From CAVUPF01 sp963777915 (GTDB lineage Bacteria; Actinomycetota; Thermoleophilia; Solirubrobacterales; 70-9), in NCBI GenBank assembly GCA_963777915.1, contig CAVZSH010000005.1:744001-808000 (forward strand): a stretch of 64,000 nucleotides of DNA, given 5' to 3'. How positions within the stretch are numbered: position 1 is the stretch's first letter; every line of letters begins with the position of its first letter. Shown here one piece after another: positions 33,851 through 41,666 of the stretch. The notes under the pieces were generated by a model, which saw nothing but the letters and a program-made list of their open reading frames with translations, did not search any database and was not told the DNA's origin. Both the position numbers and the translations under genes were made by a program.

Positions 33851-34732
33851 TCAGCTGGAGATCAGCAGACCCGCCGAAACCAGCAGGCTGAAGACGGCCA
33901 GCAGCGCCCCGGTGCCGGCCAGCGCCCCGTTAAGCCCCGGACCGTCGGTTCGATTGGAGATCGTCCGCAGCGGGCCTACCGCCATCGGAAGCGCCGCGAA
34001 GCCAATCAGCGGCAGGAGGCTCGATTCCTCGCCGACCAGCGCGATCGGCAGCACGACGAAGGCGCCCAGCACCAGCATCCGATACAGCGCGATCGCATTG
34101 CGCCTCCCCATCCGCACCGCCAGCGTCATCTTTCCCGACCGCCGATCGGTCTCCAGGTCGCGAACGTTGTTAACGACGAGGATCGCAGTCGCCAAGAACC
34201 CGACTGCGATCGAGAGTCCTAGCGGCAAAGCGTTGAGCTGTTCCACCTGCACGTAGTAGGACCCATTGACCGCGACCAGCCCAAAGAACAGGAAGACGAA
34301 CACCTCGCCCAGCCCCGCATACCCATAGGGCCGCGGCCCACCCGTGTAGAGAACCCCCGCTGCGATCGAGACAGCCCCGATCGCGAGAATCACGATCCCG
34401 GCCACCGCGGCCAGATAGATCCCACAGGCGACAGCGACCCCGAACGCGACCCAGGTTGCGCTCAGCACCCGCCGCGGCGTAACCAACCCGGCCGAGGTAA
34501 CCCGCACGGGTCCAAGCCGATCCGCAGTATCCGCTCCCCGCCGCGCGTCCGAATAATCATTCGCCAGGTTCGTCCCCACCTGAATGAACACAGATCCAAC
34601 CAGGGCGGCCACGAACGCTCCGACCCTGGGGAGCTTCCCCGCCCACTGCACGGCTGCCGCCGTTCCTACGAAGACCGGAGCGATCGCCGCAGGCAGCGTC
34701 CTCGGCCGGGCAGCCATGAGCCAAATTCTCAT
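33851..34732 (-). CDS. menA: 1,4-dihydroxy-2-naphthoate polyprenyltransferase
   Basis: A 293-residue UbiA-family integral membrane prenyltransferase that attaches the isoprenoid tail to make demethylmenaquinone. The first Asp-rich motif is NLANDYSDARRGADT (residues 55-69), and the second site is VVNNVRDLETDRRSGK. About eight hydrophobic helices are visible. The ATG overlaps the menB stop by four bases (ATGA), indicating coupling. No methyltransferase gene menG/ubiE is in the window. Confidence 0.92.
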   Translation of the reverse strand: MRIWLMAARPRTLPAAIAPVFVGTAAAVQWAGKLPRVGAFVAALVGSVFIQVGTNLANDYSDARRGADTADRLGPVRVTSAGLVTPRRVLSATWVAFGVAVACGIYLAAVAGIVILAIGAVSIAAGVLYTGGPRPYGYAGLGEVFVFLFFGLVAVNGSYYVQVEQLNALPLGLSIAVGFLATAILVVNNVRDLETDRRSGKMTLAVRMGRRNAIALYRMLVLGAFVVLPIALVGEESSLLPLIGFAALPMAVGPLRTISNRTDGPGLNGALAGTGALLAVFSLLVSAGLLISS

Positions 34733-35607
34733 GGCCGACGCGGGTATTTGCTGAAGTCCGGGGAGCGCCCCTGCTGATAGGCGTTTCGCCCCTCCTGTCC
34801 CTCCTCGGACATGTAGAAGAGCAGCGTCGCGTCGTGCGAGAGCTGCTGCAGACCGGTAAGGCCATCCTCCGTGGCGTTAAAGCTCGCCTTCAGCAGCCGC
34901 AGAGAAAGCGGCGAAAGGTGCAGCATCTCCCGGCACCAGGCGACCGTCTCGCGCTCCAGCTCGTCGACCGGCACCACCGCGTTGACGAGTCCCATCGCCA
35001 GCGCCTCCTCGGCTCCGTAGAGGCGGCAGAGGAACCAAACCTCCTTCGCCCGCTTGACCCCGATGTTGCGCGCCAGCAGGCTGGCGCCAAAGCCGCCGTC
35101 AAAGCTGCCCACCCGCGGTCCGGTCTGACCAAACCGCGCATTGTCGGCGGCGATCGTCAAGTCGCAGACGAGGTGGAGGATGTGGCCGCCGCCTACCGCG
35201 TAGCCGGCGACCATCGCCACTACCGGCTTCGGCAGCCGCCGGATCTGCACGTGCAGGTCGCCGACGTCAAGCCGCCCGATCCCCTGCTGGGCTACATCGT
35301 CGTCCCCGATGTAGCCGTCGTCGCCTCGGATCCGCTGATCCCCGCCGGAGCAGAATGCCTCCGTCCCCTCCCCGGTGAGGACGATCGCCCCAACCTCGAG
35401 GTCGTCGCGGGCCCGCCCGAACGCGTCACGCAGCTCAGTCAAGGTCTGCGGCCGAAACGCATTGCGCACCTCCGGCCGGTCGATCGTGACCTTCGCAATC
35501 CCGTCGGCCTTCTCGTAGCGGATGTCTCCGTATTCGGCGGCGCTCTGCCACTCGATCGGCGCGTAGAGCTCCTGCTCGGGCGGGGCGTCCTTGTGGCGTT
35601 GGGGCAA
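34729..35607 (-). CDS. menB: 1,4-dihydroxy-2-naphthoyl-CoA synthase
   Basis: A 292-residue crotonase-fold enzyme that closes the second ring of o-succinylbenzoyl-CoA. The typical regions are IRYEKADGIAKVTIDRPEVR, TEAFCSGGDQRIRGDDGY, VAMVAGYAVGGGHILHLVC and FGQTGPRVGSFDGGFGAS. The frame is open for another 90 codons upstream without family similarity. I choose the TTG at 35607 because a perfect GGAGG sits 5 bases before it and the length then matches the family. First gene of menBACD; divergent from menE across 104 bases. Confidence 0.92.
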   Translation of the reverse strand: MPQRHKDAPPEQELYAPIEWQSAAEYGDIRYEKADGIAKVTIDRPEVRNAFRPQTLTELRDAFGRARDDLEVGAIVLTGEGTEAFCSGGDQRIRGDDGYIGDDDVAQQGIGRLDVGDLHVQIRRLPKPVVAMVAGYAVGGGHILHLVCDLTIAADNARFGQTGPRVGSFDGGFGASLLARNIGVKRAKEVWFLCRLYGAEEALAMGLVNAVVPVDELERETVAWCREMLHLSPLSLRLLKASFNATEDGLTGLQQLSHDATLLFYMSEEGQEGRNAYQQGRSPDFSKYPRRP

Positions 35608-35698
35608 GCGTTCCTCCGAGCCTCGGGGTCGGGTCGGGTGCCGCGCACTTGCGCGGACCGCTAAGAATGCGGTGGCAACGATAGCCAGCGACACTCGG

Positions 35699-35704
35699 TA
35701 AACG
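35699..35704 (+). promoter_or_regulatory. -10-like hexamer for menE
   Basis: TAAACG ends 7 bases before the menE ATG at 35712, with no Shine-Dalgarno between. The intergenic stretch 35608-35711 must hold promoters for both menB and menE. Confidence 0.3.
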
Positions 35705-35711
35705 CGAATCG

Positions 35712-37037
35712 ATGAAACTCGACAACTGGCTGGCACAGAGATCGCAGAGCTGTCCAGACCGCACCGCCCTGGTGGCGGACGGCACCGAGGTCGGCTACGC
35801 GGAGCTGGAGGCGGAGTCGACCTGGGTCGCGCGCCGACTCGCTGCGCAGGGGGTTCGGCGAGGCTCGACCGTGGCACTGACCATGCGCCCCAGCCGCGAG
35901 CAGGTGGTCCTGGCTCACGCGCTGATGAAGGTAGGGGGAGTTCTGCTACCGCTCAGCCCGCAGCTGAACGAGGCGGAGCGCACGGAGGCGATCGCGGCCG
36001 AGGGGCCCACGACTGACCTCGGCGACCCCGGCGAGCTGACCCAGACCGAGGCCGACCTGCCGCTGCTCGGCGAGCACGATATGGACGACATCGTCTGCCG
36101 GGTGCTGACCAGCGGCAGCAGCGGCGCCCCCCATCCGGTGGGGCTCACCTACGGCAACTTCCTTTGGAGCGCGGTTGGCTCGGCCTTCAACATCGGCGTC
36201 CAGCCTGAGGACCGCTGGCTTTGCTGCGTGCCGCTCAGCCATGTCTCCGGTCTCTCGATCGCGATGCGCTCGGTCATCTACGGCACGACGATGGTCCTCC
36301 ACGACGGTTTCGATACCGACCGGGTGGCGGCGGCGCTGGAGACGGGCGGCATCACCGTCGTCTCGCTGGTGACGACGATGCTGACCAGGCTGTTGGAGGC
36401 GGGCGCCGACCTCTCTGGCCCACGGGCGATCCTGGTCGGCGGGGGGCCAGTCCCCGAGGAGCCGCTCGAGGAGGCAATTGGCCGTGGCGCCACCGTCGTG
36501 CAGACCTATGGCCTCACCGAGACTTGCTCCCAGGTGACGACCCTGGCCCCCGCCGACGCCCGCCGCAAGCTGGGCTCGGCCGGGCGCCCATTGCTCACCA
36601 CCCACCTGCGGATCCAGGACGGCGAGATCCTCGTCCAGGGCCCGACAGTCGCACCCCGCCGCGCCGACGCCGACGGCTGGCTGCACACCGGCGACCTTGG
36701 CCGCATCGACGAGGAAGGCTTCCTCTATGTCGAGGACCGGATCGACGACATGATCGTCAGCGGCGGTGAGAACGTAGTGCCGGCGGAGGTGGAGAAGGTG
36801 CTGCTGCGCCACCCGGCGGTCGCCGACGCCGCGGTGATCGGCCGCGAGGACCCCGAGTGGCAGCAGGCGGTGACCGCCGTCGTTGTGTTGCAGAGCGGCT
36901 CCGAGGCGACCCCGGACGAGTTGCGCCGCCACTGCGCCGAGGCGCTCGCCGGCTTCAAGGTGCCGAAGCGGGTCGAGCTCGCCGCGGCGCTGCCGCGCAC
37001 GCCCTCGGGCAAGCTGATGCGCAGAGCCCTCCGTTAG
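35712..37037 (+). CDS. menE: o-succinylbenzoate-CoA ligase
   Basis: A 441-residue acyl-adenylating enzyme that activates o-succinylbenzoate with CoA. The ATP loop is LTSGSSGAPHPVGLTYGN (about residues 132-149). The adenylate motif is VQTYGLTETCSQV, and the hinge is LHTGDLGRIDEEGFLYVEDR followed by DDMIVSGGENV. The catalytic lysine is in the C-terminal RTPSGKLMRRA. It completes the set menF, D, C, E, B, A; the thioesterase MenH/MenI is not seen here. Its TAG stop lies inside the -10-like element of ilvC. Confidence 0.92.
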   Translation: MKLDNWLAQRSQSCPDRTALVADGTEVGYAELEAESTWVARRLAAQGVRRGSTVALTMRPSREQVVLAHALMKVGGVLLPLSPQLNEAERTEAIAAEGPTTDLGDPGELTQTEADLPLLGEHDMDDIVCRVLTSGSSGAPHPVGLTYGNFLWSAVGSAFNIGVQPEDRWLCCVPLSHVSGLSIAMRSVIYGTTMVLHDGFDTDRVAAALETGGITVVSLVTTMLTRLLEAGADLSGPRAILVGGGPVPEEPLEEAIGRGATVVQTYGLTETCSQVTTLAPADARRKLGSAGRPLLTTHLRIQDGEILVQGPTVAPRRADADGWLHTGDLGRIDEEGFLYVEDRIDDMIVSGGENVVPAEVEKVLLRHPAVADAAVIGREDPEWQQAVTAVVVLQSGSEATPDELRRHCAEALAGFKVPKRVELAAALPRTPSGKLMRRALR

Positions 37038-37040
37038 AGT
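37035..37040 (+). promoter_or_regulatory. -10-like hexamer for ilvC
   Basis: TAGAGT ends 7 bases before the ilvC ATG at 37048. Its first three bases are the menE stop codon. No Shine-Dalgarno is present, which fits a leaderless ilvC mRNA. Confidence 0.4.
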
Positions 37041-37047
37041 CGCGCCA

Positions 37048-38052
37048 ATGCGCACAGACGACATCTACTACGACAAGGACGCCGACCTCTCCAGGCTCGA
37101 GGGCAAGACCGTCGCAATCCTCGGCTACGGCTCGCAGGGCCACGCCCATGCCCTCAACCTCAAGGACTCCGGCGCAGATGTCCTCGTCGGCCTCCGCCCC
37201 GACTCCTCCAGTCGCGCCAAGGCCGAGGAGGCCGGCCTCGAGGTGCTTGACATCGCCGAAGCCGCCAGCCGCGGCGACATCGTCATGGTCCTGCTCCCCG
37301 ACGAGAAGCAGGCTGAGGTCTGGGAGGCCGAGATCGCGGACGGGATCGCCCCTGGCAACCTGCTGCTCTTCGCGCACGGCTTCGCCATCCACTTCGAGCA
37401 GATCGCGCCCCCGCCCGGTGTCGATGTCGGCATGGTCGCCCCCAAGGGCCCGGGCCATCTGGTCCGTCGCCAGTACGAGGAGGGACACGGGGTGCCCTGC
37501 CTGATGGCGGTCCACCAAAACGCCAGCGGCGAGGCCCACGACCTCGTCCTCGCCTACGCCGCTGGGATCGGCGGCGGTCGCGCTGCGATCATCGAGACGA
37601 CCTTCAAAGACGAGTGCGAGACCGATCTCTTCGGCGAGCAGGCCGTCCTTTGTGGCGGCGCCTCAGAGCTGGTTCGCGCCGGCTTTGAGACGCTGGTCGA
37701 GGCAGGATATGACCCACGCCTCGCCTACTTCGAGTGCCTGCACGAGCTGAAGCTGATCGCCGACCTAATGTATGAGAAGGGGATCCAGGGGATGCGCTAC
37801 TCGATCTCCAACACCGCCGAGTACGGCGACATGACCCGCGGCAAGCGGGTGGTTGGCGAGGAGTCGCGGGCGGCGATGAAGCAGATCCTCGGCGAAATCC
37901 AGTCGGGCGAGTTCGCCCGCGAGTGGATCGCCGAGAATCGCGCTGGCGGTGAGAGTTTCGACCGCATGCGCAAAGAGGCGGCAGGGCATCAGGTCGAGGA
38001 GGTCGGAAAGGACCTCCGCAAGATGATGCCCTGGATCGACCAGGAGTTCTGA
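37048..38052 (+). CDS. ilvC: ketol-acid reductoisomerase
   Basis: A 334-residue class I enzyme, the second step of branched-chain amino acid synthesis. The NADPH fold is VAILGYGSQGHAHALNLKDS, with DEKQAEVWEAEI and VAPKGPGHLVRRQYEEGHG following. The C-terminal knotted domain holds the metal ligands (ETTFKDECETDLFGEQAVLC and YFECLHELKLIADLMYEKGI). It begins 10 bases after menE but carries its own -10-like element. The next gene is convergent, 1 base away. Confidence 0.95.
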   Translation: MRTDDIYYDKDADLSRLEGKTVAILGYGSQGHAHALNLKDSGADVLVGLRPDSSSRAKAEEAGLEVLDIAEAASRGDIVMVLLPDEKQAEVWEAEIADGIAPGNLLLFAHGFAIHFEQIAPPPGVDVGMVAPKGPGHLVRRQYEEGHGVPCLMAVHQNASGEAHDLVLAYAAGIGGGRAAIIETTFKDECETDLFGEQAVLCGGASELVRAGFETLVEAGYDPRLAYFECLHELKLIADLMYEKGIQGMRYSISNTAEYGDMTRGKRVVGEESRAAMKQILGEIQSGEFAREWIAENRAGGESFDRMRKEAAGHQVEEVGKDLRKMMPWIDQEF

Positions 38053-38053
38053 G

Positions 38054-38488
38054 TCAGGCCCCGGGCGGGGCGTTGTCGCCGAAGCGGCTGAGCTCGCCCT
38101 CCGGCAGCTTGCCGTCGCGACCGACGTAGCCGTCCTTGCCTCCGACCACCACGTAGACCGCCTCCTCAGAGTCGCTGAGGTTGCGGAGCTTGCGAACCGT
38201 CGAAGCGTCGACCCAGGCAAGGCCGCCCGGCTCCAACTCGTGGCTGGAGCCGTCGCCGAACTCGATCGCTACCCCGCCGCTGTGCAGGAAGTACAACTCC
38301 TCCTGCTCCTCATGGTAGTGGCGGCCGGTCTCATAGGCAGGCGGCAGGACGATCGCGTTGACGCCGAACGCGGTCACCCCCAACTCCTTGCGGATCTTGC
38401 GAAATCCTGGACCCTCGCCGAGGTCGCGGAGATTGGCAACCGCGTAGCCCTCGCCTTTGGTGACTCCCTGCTCGACTGCCTCGCTCAT
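38054..38488 (-). CDS. cupin-domain protein
   Basis: A 144-residue single-domain cupin. The metal-binding motif 1 is YETGRHYHEEQEELYFLHSG and motif 2 is HELEPGGLAWVDASTVRKLR. The His and Glu ligands HYHEEQEE are complete. The substrate is unknown. A TAAGGT element lies 6 bases before the ATG on this strand. It is a separate transcription unit between ilvC and serC. Confidence 0.8.
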   Translation of the reverse strand: MSEAVEQGVTKGEGYAVANLRDLGEGPGFRKIRKELGVTAFGVNAIVLPPAYETGRHYHEEQEELYFLHSGGVAIEFGDGSSHELEPGGLAWVDASTVRKLRNLSDSEEAVYVVVGGKDGYVGRDGKLPEGELSRFGDNAPPGA

Positions 38489-38637
38489 GCCTGGACCTTA
38501 CCCGGTGGGGCGCTGGGAGAAGGGTGGTGGCGACTGCTGGGCGCCCAACGGGCACCACGGCCTCGACTCAGCGTCGCCAGCCCAACCGGACCCCCGAAGG
38601 AAGTCCACCCGCGCCGGTCAATAACCTGCCGCCTCCG

Positions 38638-38643
38638 TAGACC
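38638..38643 (+). promoter_or_regulatory. -10-like hexamer for serC
   Basis: TAGACC ends 7 bases before the serC ATG at 38651. No Shine-Dalgarno lies between, so the start of serC may be leaderless. Confidence 0.35.
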
Positions 38644-38650
38644 CATCACC

Positions 38651-39802
38651 ATGCACTCGATGACCGAGACCACCGGCACAGTCAAGATCCCCACCGATTT
38701 GAAGCCCGCCGACGGCCGCTTCGGTTGCGGGCCCTCCAAGGTCCGCCCGACAGCGCTCGCCGGGCTGGCCGAGCAGAGCGGGCTGATGGGCACGTCGCAT
38801 CGCCAGAAGCCCGTCCGCGACCTGGTGGCGCGGGTGCGGGGCGGCCTCGCCGAGCTGTTCTCGCTGCCGATCGGCTACGAGGTCGCGCTAGGCAACGGCG
38901 GCTCGACGGCCTTCTGGGACGCCGCTACCGCCTGGCTGGTGCGCGAGCGCGCTCTTCACCTCAGCTACGGCGAGTTCTCGCAGAAGTTCGCCACGGCGAC
39001 CGCCGCGGCCCCCTTTCTCGCCGACCCGATCGTCGTCGAGGCGGAGCCGGGCGATGCGCCGGAACCGGTTGCCGACCGCGCCGCCGACCTGCTCGCCTGG
39101 GCCCACAACGAGACCTCGACCGGTGTGATGGTCGCGGTGCATCGGCCGGAGGAGGCCGGCGACGCGTTGGTCGCGATCGACGGCACCTCGGGAGCCGGCG
39201 GCCTGCCGCTCGCCGCGGACCAGGCCGACGCCTATTACTTCGCCCCGCAGAAGGCCTTCGGCGCCGACGGCGGTCTTTGGCTGGCACTGCTCAGTCCCGC
39301 TGCCATCGCCAGGATCGAGGAGCTCGACGGGGTCGGTGACCGCTGGCAGCCCGCCTTTCTCTCGCTGAAGACGGCGCTCGAGAACTCCCGCAAGGAGCAG
39401 ACCTACAACACCCCCGCGCTGGCAACCCTGCTGCTGCTCGCCGATCAGGTCGATTGGATGCTCGCCGGTGGGGGCCTCGAGTGGTGCGTGCAGCGAACCA
39501 CCGCTTCTTCGAGCCACCTCTATGACTGGGCTGAGAAGGCCGAGTTCGCCTCTCCTTTCGTCGTCGACCCGGCGAAGCGCTCGCTGGTCGTCGGCACGAT
39601 CGACTTCGACAGCTCGGTCGATGCCGCTGCGGTGGCGGCGACGCTGCGCGCCAACGGCATCGTCGACGTCGAGCCCTACCGCAAGCTGGGGCGCAACCAG
39701 CTGCGGATCGGCATGTTCCCCGCGGTCGAGCCTGCCGACGTCGAGGCACTCACCGCCTGCGTCGACTGGATTATCGAGAACGTACCTGAGGTCACCAAGT
39801 GA
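38651..39802 (+). CDS. serC: phosphoserine aminotransferase
   Basis: A 383-residue PLP enzyme of the mycobacterial/actinobacterial SerC type, second step of serine synthesis. Family regions are DGRFGCGPSKVRPTAL, GTSHRQKPVRDLV, LGNGGSTAFWDAA, LHLSYGEFSQKFA and AWAHNETSTGV, with the PLP lysine in YYFAPQKAFGADGG. The ATG at 38651 is used; another at 38660 is possible. The stop overlaps the GTG of serA by four bases (GTGA). Serine feeds the cysK-cysE pathway at 9.3 kb. Confidence 0.92.
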   Translation: MHSMTETTGTVKIPTDLKPADGRFGCGPSKVRPTALAGLAEQSGLMGTSHRQKPVRDLVARVRGGLAELFSLPIGYEVALGNGGSTAFWDAATAWLVRERALHLSYGEFSQKFATATAAAPFLADPIVVEAEPGDAPEPVADRAADLLAWAHNETSTGVMVAVHRPEEAGDALVAIDGTSGAGGLPLAADQADAYYFAPQKAFGADGGLWLALLSPAAIARIEELDGVGDRWQPAFLSLKTALENSRKEQTYNTPALATLLLLADQVDWMLAGGGLEWCVQRTTASSSHLYDWAEKAEFASPFVVDPAKRSLVVGTIDFDSSVDAAAVAATLRANGIVDVEPYRKLGRNQLRIGMFPAVEPADVEALTACVDWIIENVPEVTK

Positions 39803-41379
39803 AGGTCCTCGTCAAGGAGAAGATCGCCGACGCCGGGGTCGAACTGCTGCGCGCCAATTTCAACGTCGACCTTGGTCTTGAGATGTCGGACCAGGAGCTG
39901 GGGTCGGCGATCGCTGACTATGACGCGATACTGATCCGCTCGGCAACGAAGCTGACCGCCGAGCTGATCGAGCGAGCAGACCGCCTCAAGGTGATCGGCC
40001 GTGCTGGAACCGGGGTAGACAACGTCGACATCCCGGCCGCGACCCGCCGCGGCATCGTCGTCGCAAACGCGCCCGAGTCCAACTCAGTCGCCGCTGCCGA
40101 GCACACTCTCGCCCTGATGCTCGCCCTCTTTCGCAACGTTCCCCGAGCGCACGCAAGCCTTGTTGACGGCCGCTGGGAGCGGTCTCATTTCAAGGGTGCT
40201 GAGCTCTACGGGAAGACGCTCGGGATAATCGGCTTCGGCAGGATCGGCCAGCTCGTCGCCAAGCGCGCCCAGGGCTTTGAGATGGAGGTCGTCGCCTTCG
40301 ACAAGTTCGTCTCCGCCGAGCGTTTCCGCGAGCTGGGGGTCGAGGGGATGGCAAGCGTCAAGGAGATCTTTGAGCGCGCTGACGTCATCACCCTGCACGT
40401 ACCGAAAACGCCGGAGACGGTGAACCTGATCGACTCCGCTGCAATCGCTGCGATGCTAGACGGGGTGCGAATCGTCAACTGCGCCCGCGGCGAGCTGGTC
40501 GACCTCGACGCACTCCTCGCCGGGCTGGAGTCAGGCAAGGTGGCGGGCGCGGCGCTCGATGTCTTCCCCTCAGAGCCCTTCACCGAGCACCCGATCTTCG
40601 CCCGGCCCAACGTCGTCGTCACCCCGCATCTGGGCGCTTCCACCGCCGAGGCGCAGGACCGCGCCGGGGTGGTCACGGCCGAGCAGGTGACAGCGGCGCT
40701 GAGCGGCGGCGTGGTTACCAACGCCGTAAACATCGCTGCCGTGCGCCCCGAGGAGATGGAGGCGCTGGCGCCTTTCGTCCCGCTCTGTGAAAAGCTCGGC
40801 CGTCTCGCACAGGGGCTCGGCGGCGGCTCCGTCGAGCGCGTCACCGCCGAGTTTCGCGGCCGCATCGCATCCCACGACACCCGCCTGCTCGGCATTGCCG
40901 TCCTCGTCGGCATCCTCTCCGGAAATACCGAGGAGCCGGTCAACCTCGTCAACGCGCCCCAGATGGCCGAGGAGCGAGGGATCGAGCTGGTCGAGACCAA
41001 GGACTCCAGCGCCGAGGACTTCACCGAGCTGGTCACCGTGCGGCTTCTTTCCGGGGGGGAGGAGGTCGAGGTCGCCGGGACTGGCGTTGGCCCTCGCAAC
41101 GAGCCCTATCTGGTCTCGGCCTGGGGCGAGAGCTTCTACTTGCCCTTCGCAGAGCACCTCTCGGTCTTCCGATACGCCGACCAGCCGGGGATGATCGGCA
41201 GGGTAGGGACGGCGTTCGGCAAAGAGGGGGTGAACATCATCTCGGCGGCGGTTGGCGCGGAGACCGGTGGCGAGCGGGCGGTGATGGCGCTCACCACCGA
41301 CGCCCCGGTCCACGAGGAGACGATCGAGAAAATCCTTCAGCTCGACGGCTTCTCGGTAGGGCGTTCGGTAGATCTATAA
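39799..41379 (+). CDS. serA: D-3-phosphoglycerate dehydrogenase
   Basis: A 526-residue enzyme, first step of serine synthesis. It has the substrate domain (VIGRAGTGVDNVDIPAATRR), the NAD fold (LGIIGFGRIGQLVAKRAQGF), the active-site histidine region (VTPHLGASTAEAQDRAG), and the long actinobacterial C-terminus. That end consists of an intervening domain and an ACT domain (HLSVFRYADQPGMIGRVGTA) for serine feedback. It is translationally coupled to serC through GTGA. The leuA leader follows after about 150 bases. Confidence 0.95.
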   Translation: MKVLVKEKIADAGVELLRANFNVDLGLEMSDQELGSAIADYDAILIRSATKLTAELIERADRLKVIGRAGTGVDNVDIPAATRRGIVVANAPESNSVAAAEHTLALMLALFRNVPRAHASLVDGRWERSHFKGAELYGKTLGIIGFGRIGQLVAKRAQGFEMEVVAFDKFVSAERFRELGVEGMASVKEIFERADVITLHVPKTPETVNLIDSAAIAAMLDGVRIVNCARGELVDLDALLAGLESGKVAGAALDVFPSEPFTEHPIFARPNVVVTPHLGASTAEAQDRAGVVTAEQVTAALSGGVVTNAVNIAAVRPEEMEALAPFVPLCEKLGRLAQGLGGGSVERVTAEFRGRIASHDTRLLGIAVLVGILSGNTEEPVNLVNAPQMAEERGIELVETKDSSAEDFTELVTVRLLSGGEEVEVAGTGVGPRNEPYLVSAWGESFYLPFAEHLSVFRYADQPGMIGRVGTAFGKEGVNIISAAVGAETGGERAVMALTTDAPVHEETIEKILQLDGFSVGRSVDL

Positions 41380-41532
41380 AGGCGAGTGCATCCACCTCAG
41401 AGCGCCGCAACACCGCAATATGGCGCTATTTGCCTGGTCGGCGCCGATTTCCCGCCAAGGCGACAGGTTGATCGGCGCCCCGGGCCGCGCGACTTAGCGA
41501 CGTGGAAAGGCCTGCGCTAAGCTGAGCGGGCG

Positions 41533-41666
41533 AATGACCTACCGCGACCACAGCTTGGCGCTTCTCCTTCTCCTCCCCCCTCGGGGGGAATAGCGCTGGG
41601 CGGCGCGTAGCCGCGAGAGACAAGGTCATTTCAACGAAGCAGAGAAGGAGGAGGTCCCGTGGGACC
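41533..41666 (+). promoter_or_regulatory. leucine-responsive leader RNA of leuA
   Basis: Four pairings are visible. The Leu codons (41561-41572) pair with the Shine-Dalgarno stretch GAGAAGGAGGAG (41642-41653), 12 pairs with one G-U. AATGACCT (41533-41540) pairs perfectly with AGGTCATT (41623-41630). The C-run (41575-41580) faces a G-run (41583-41588) just after the Leu codons. GGTCC and GGACC enclose the GTG start in a small loop (about 41653-41666). A ribosome stalled on Leu codons would free the Shine-Dalgarno. Confidence 0.65.
41534..41593 (+). CDS. leuL: leucine leader peptide of leuA
   Basis: A 19-residue reading frame, MTYRDHSLALLLLLPPRGE, with six leucines, five of them consecutive (CTT CTC CTT CTC CTC at 41561-41575). 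It ends 65 bases before the leuA GTG. CTT is a rare choice in this GC-rich genome. The first 12 bases of the leucine run can pair with the leuA Shine-Dalgarno. Leucine-coding leader peptides before leuA are an established attenuation device; the specific mechanism here is inferred from complementarity. Confidence 0.8.
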   Translation: MTYRDHSLALLLLLPPRGE

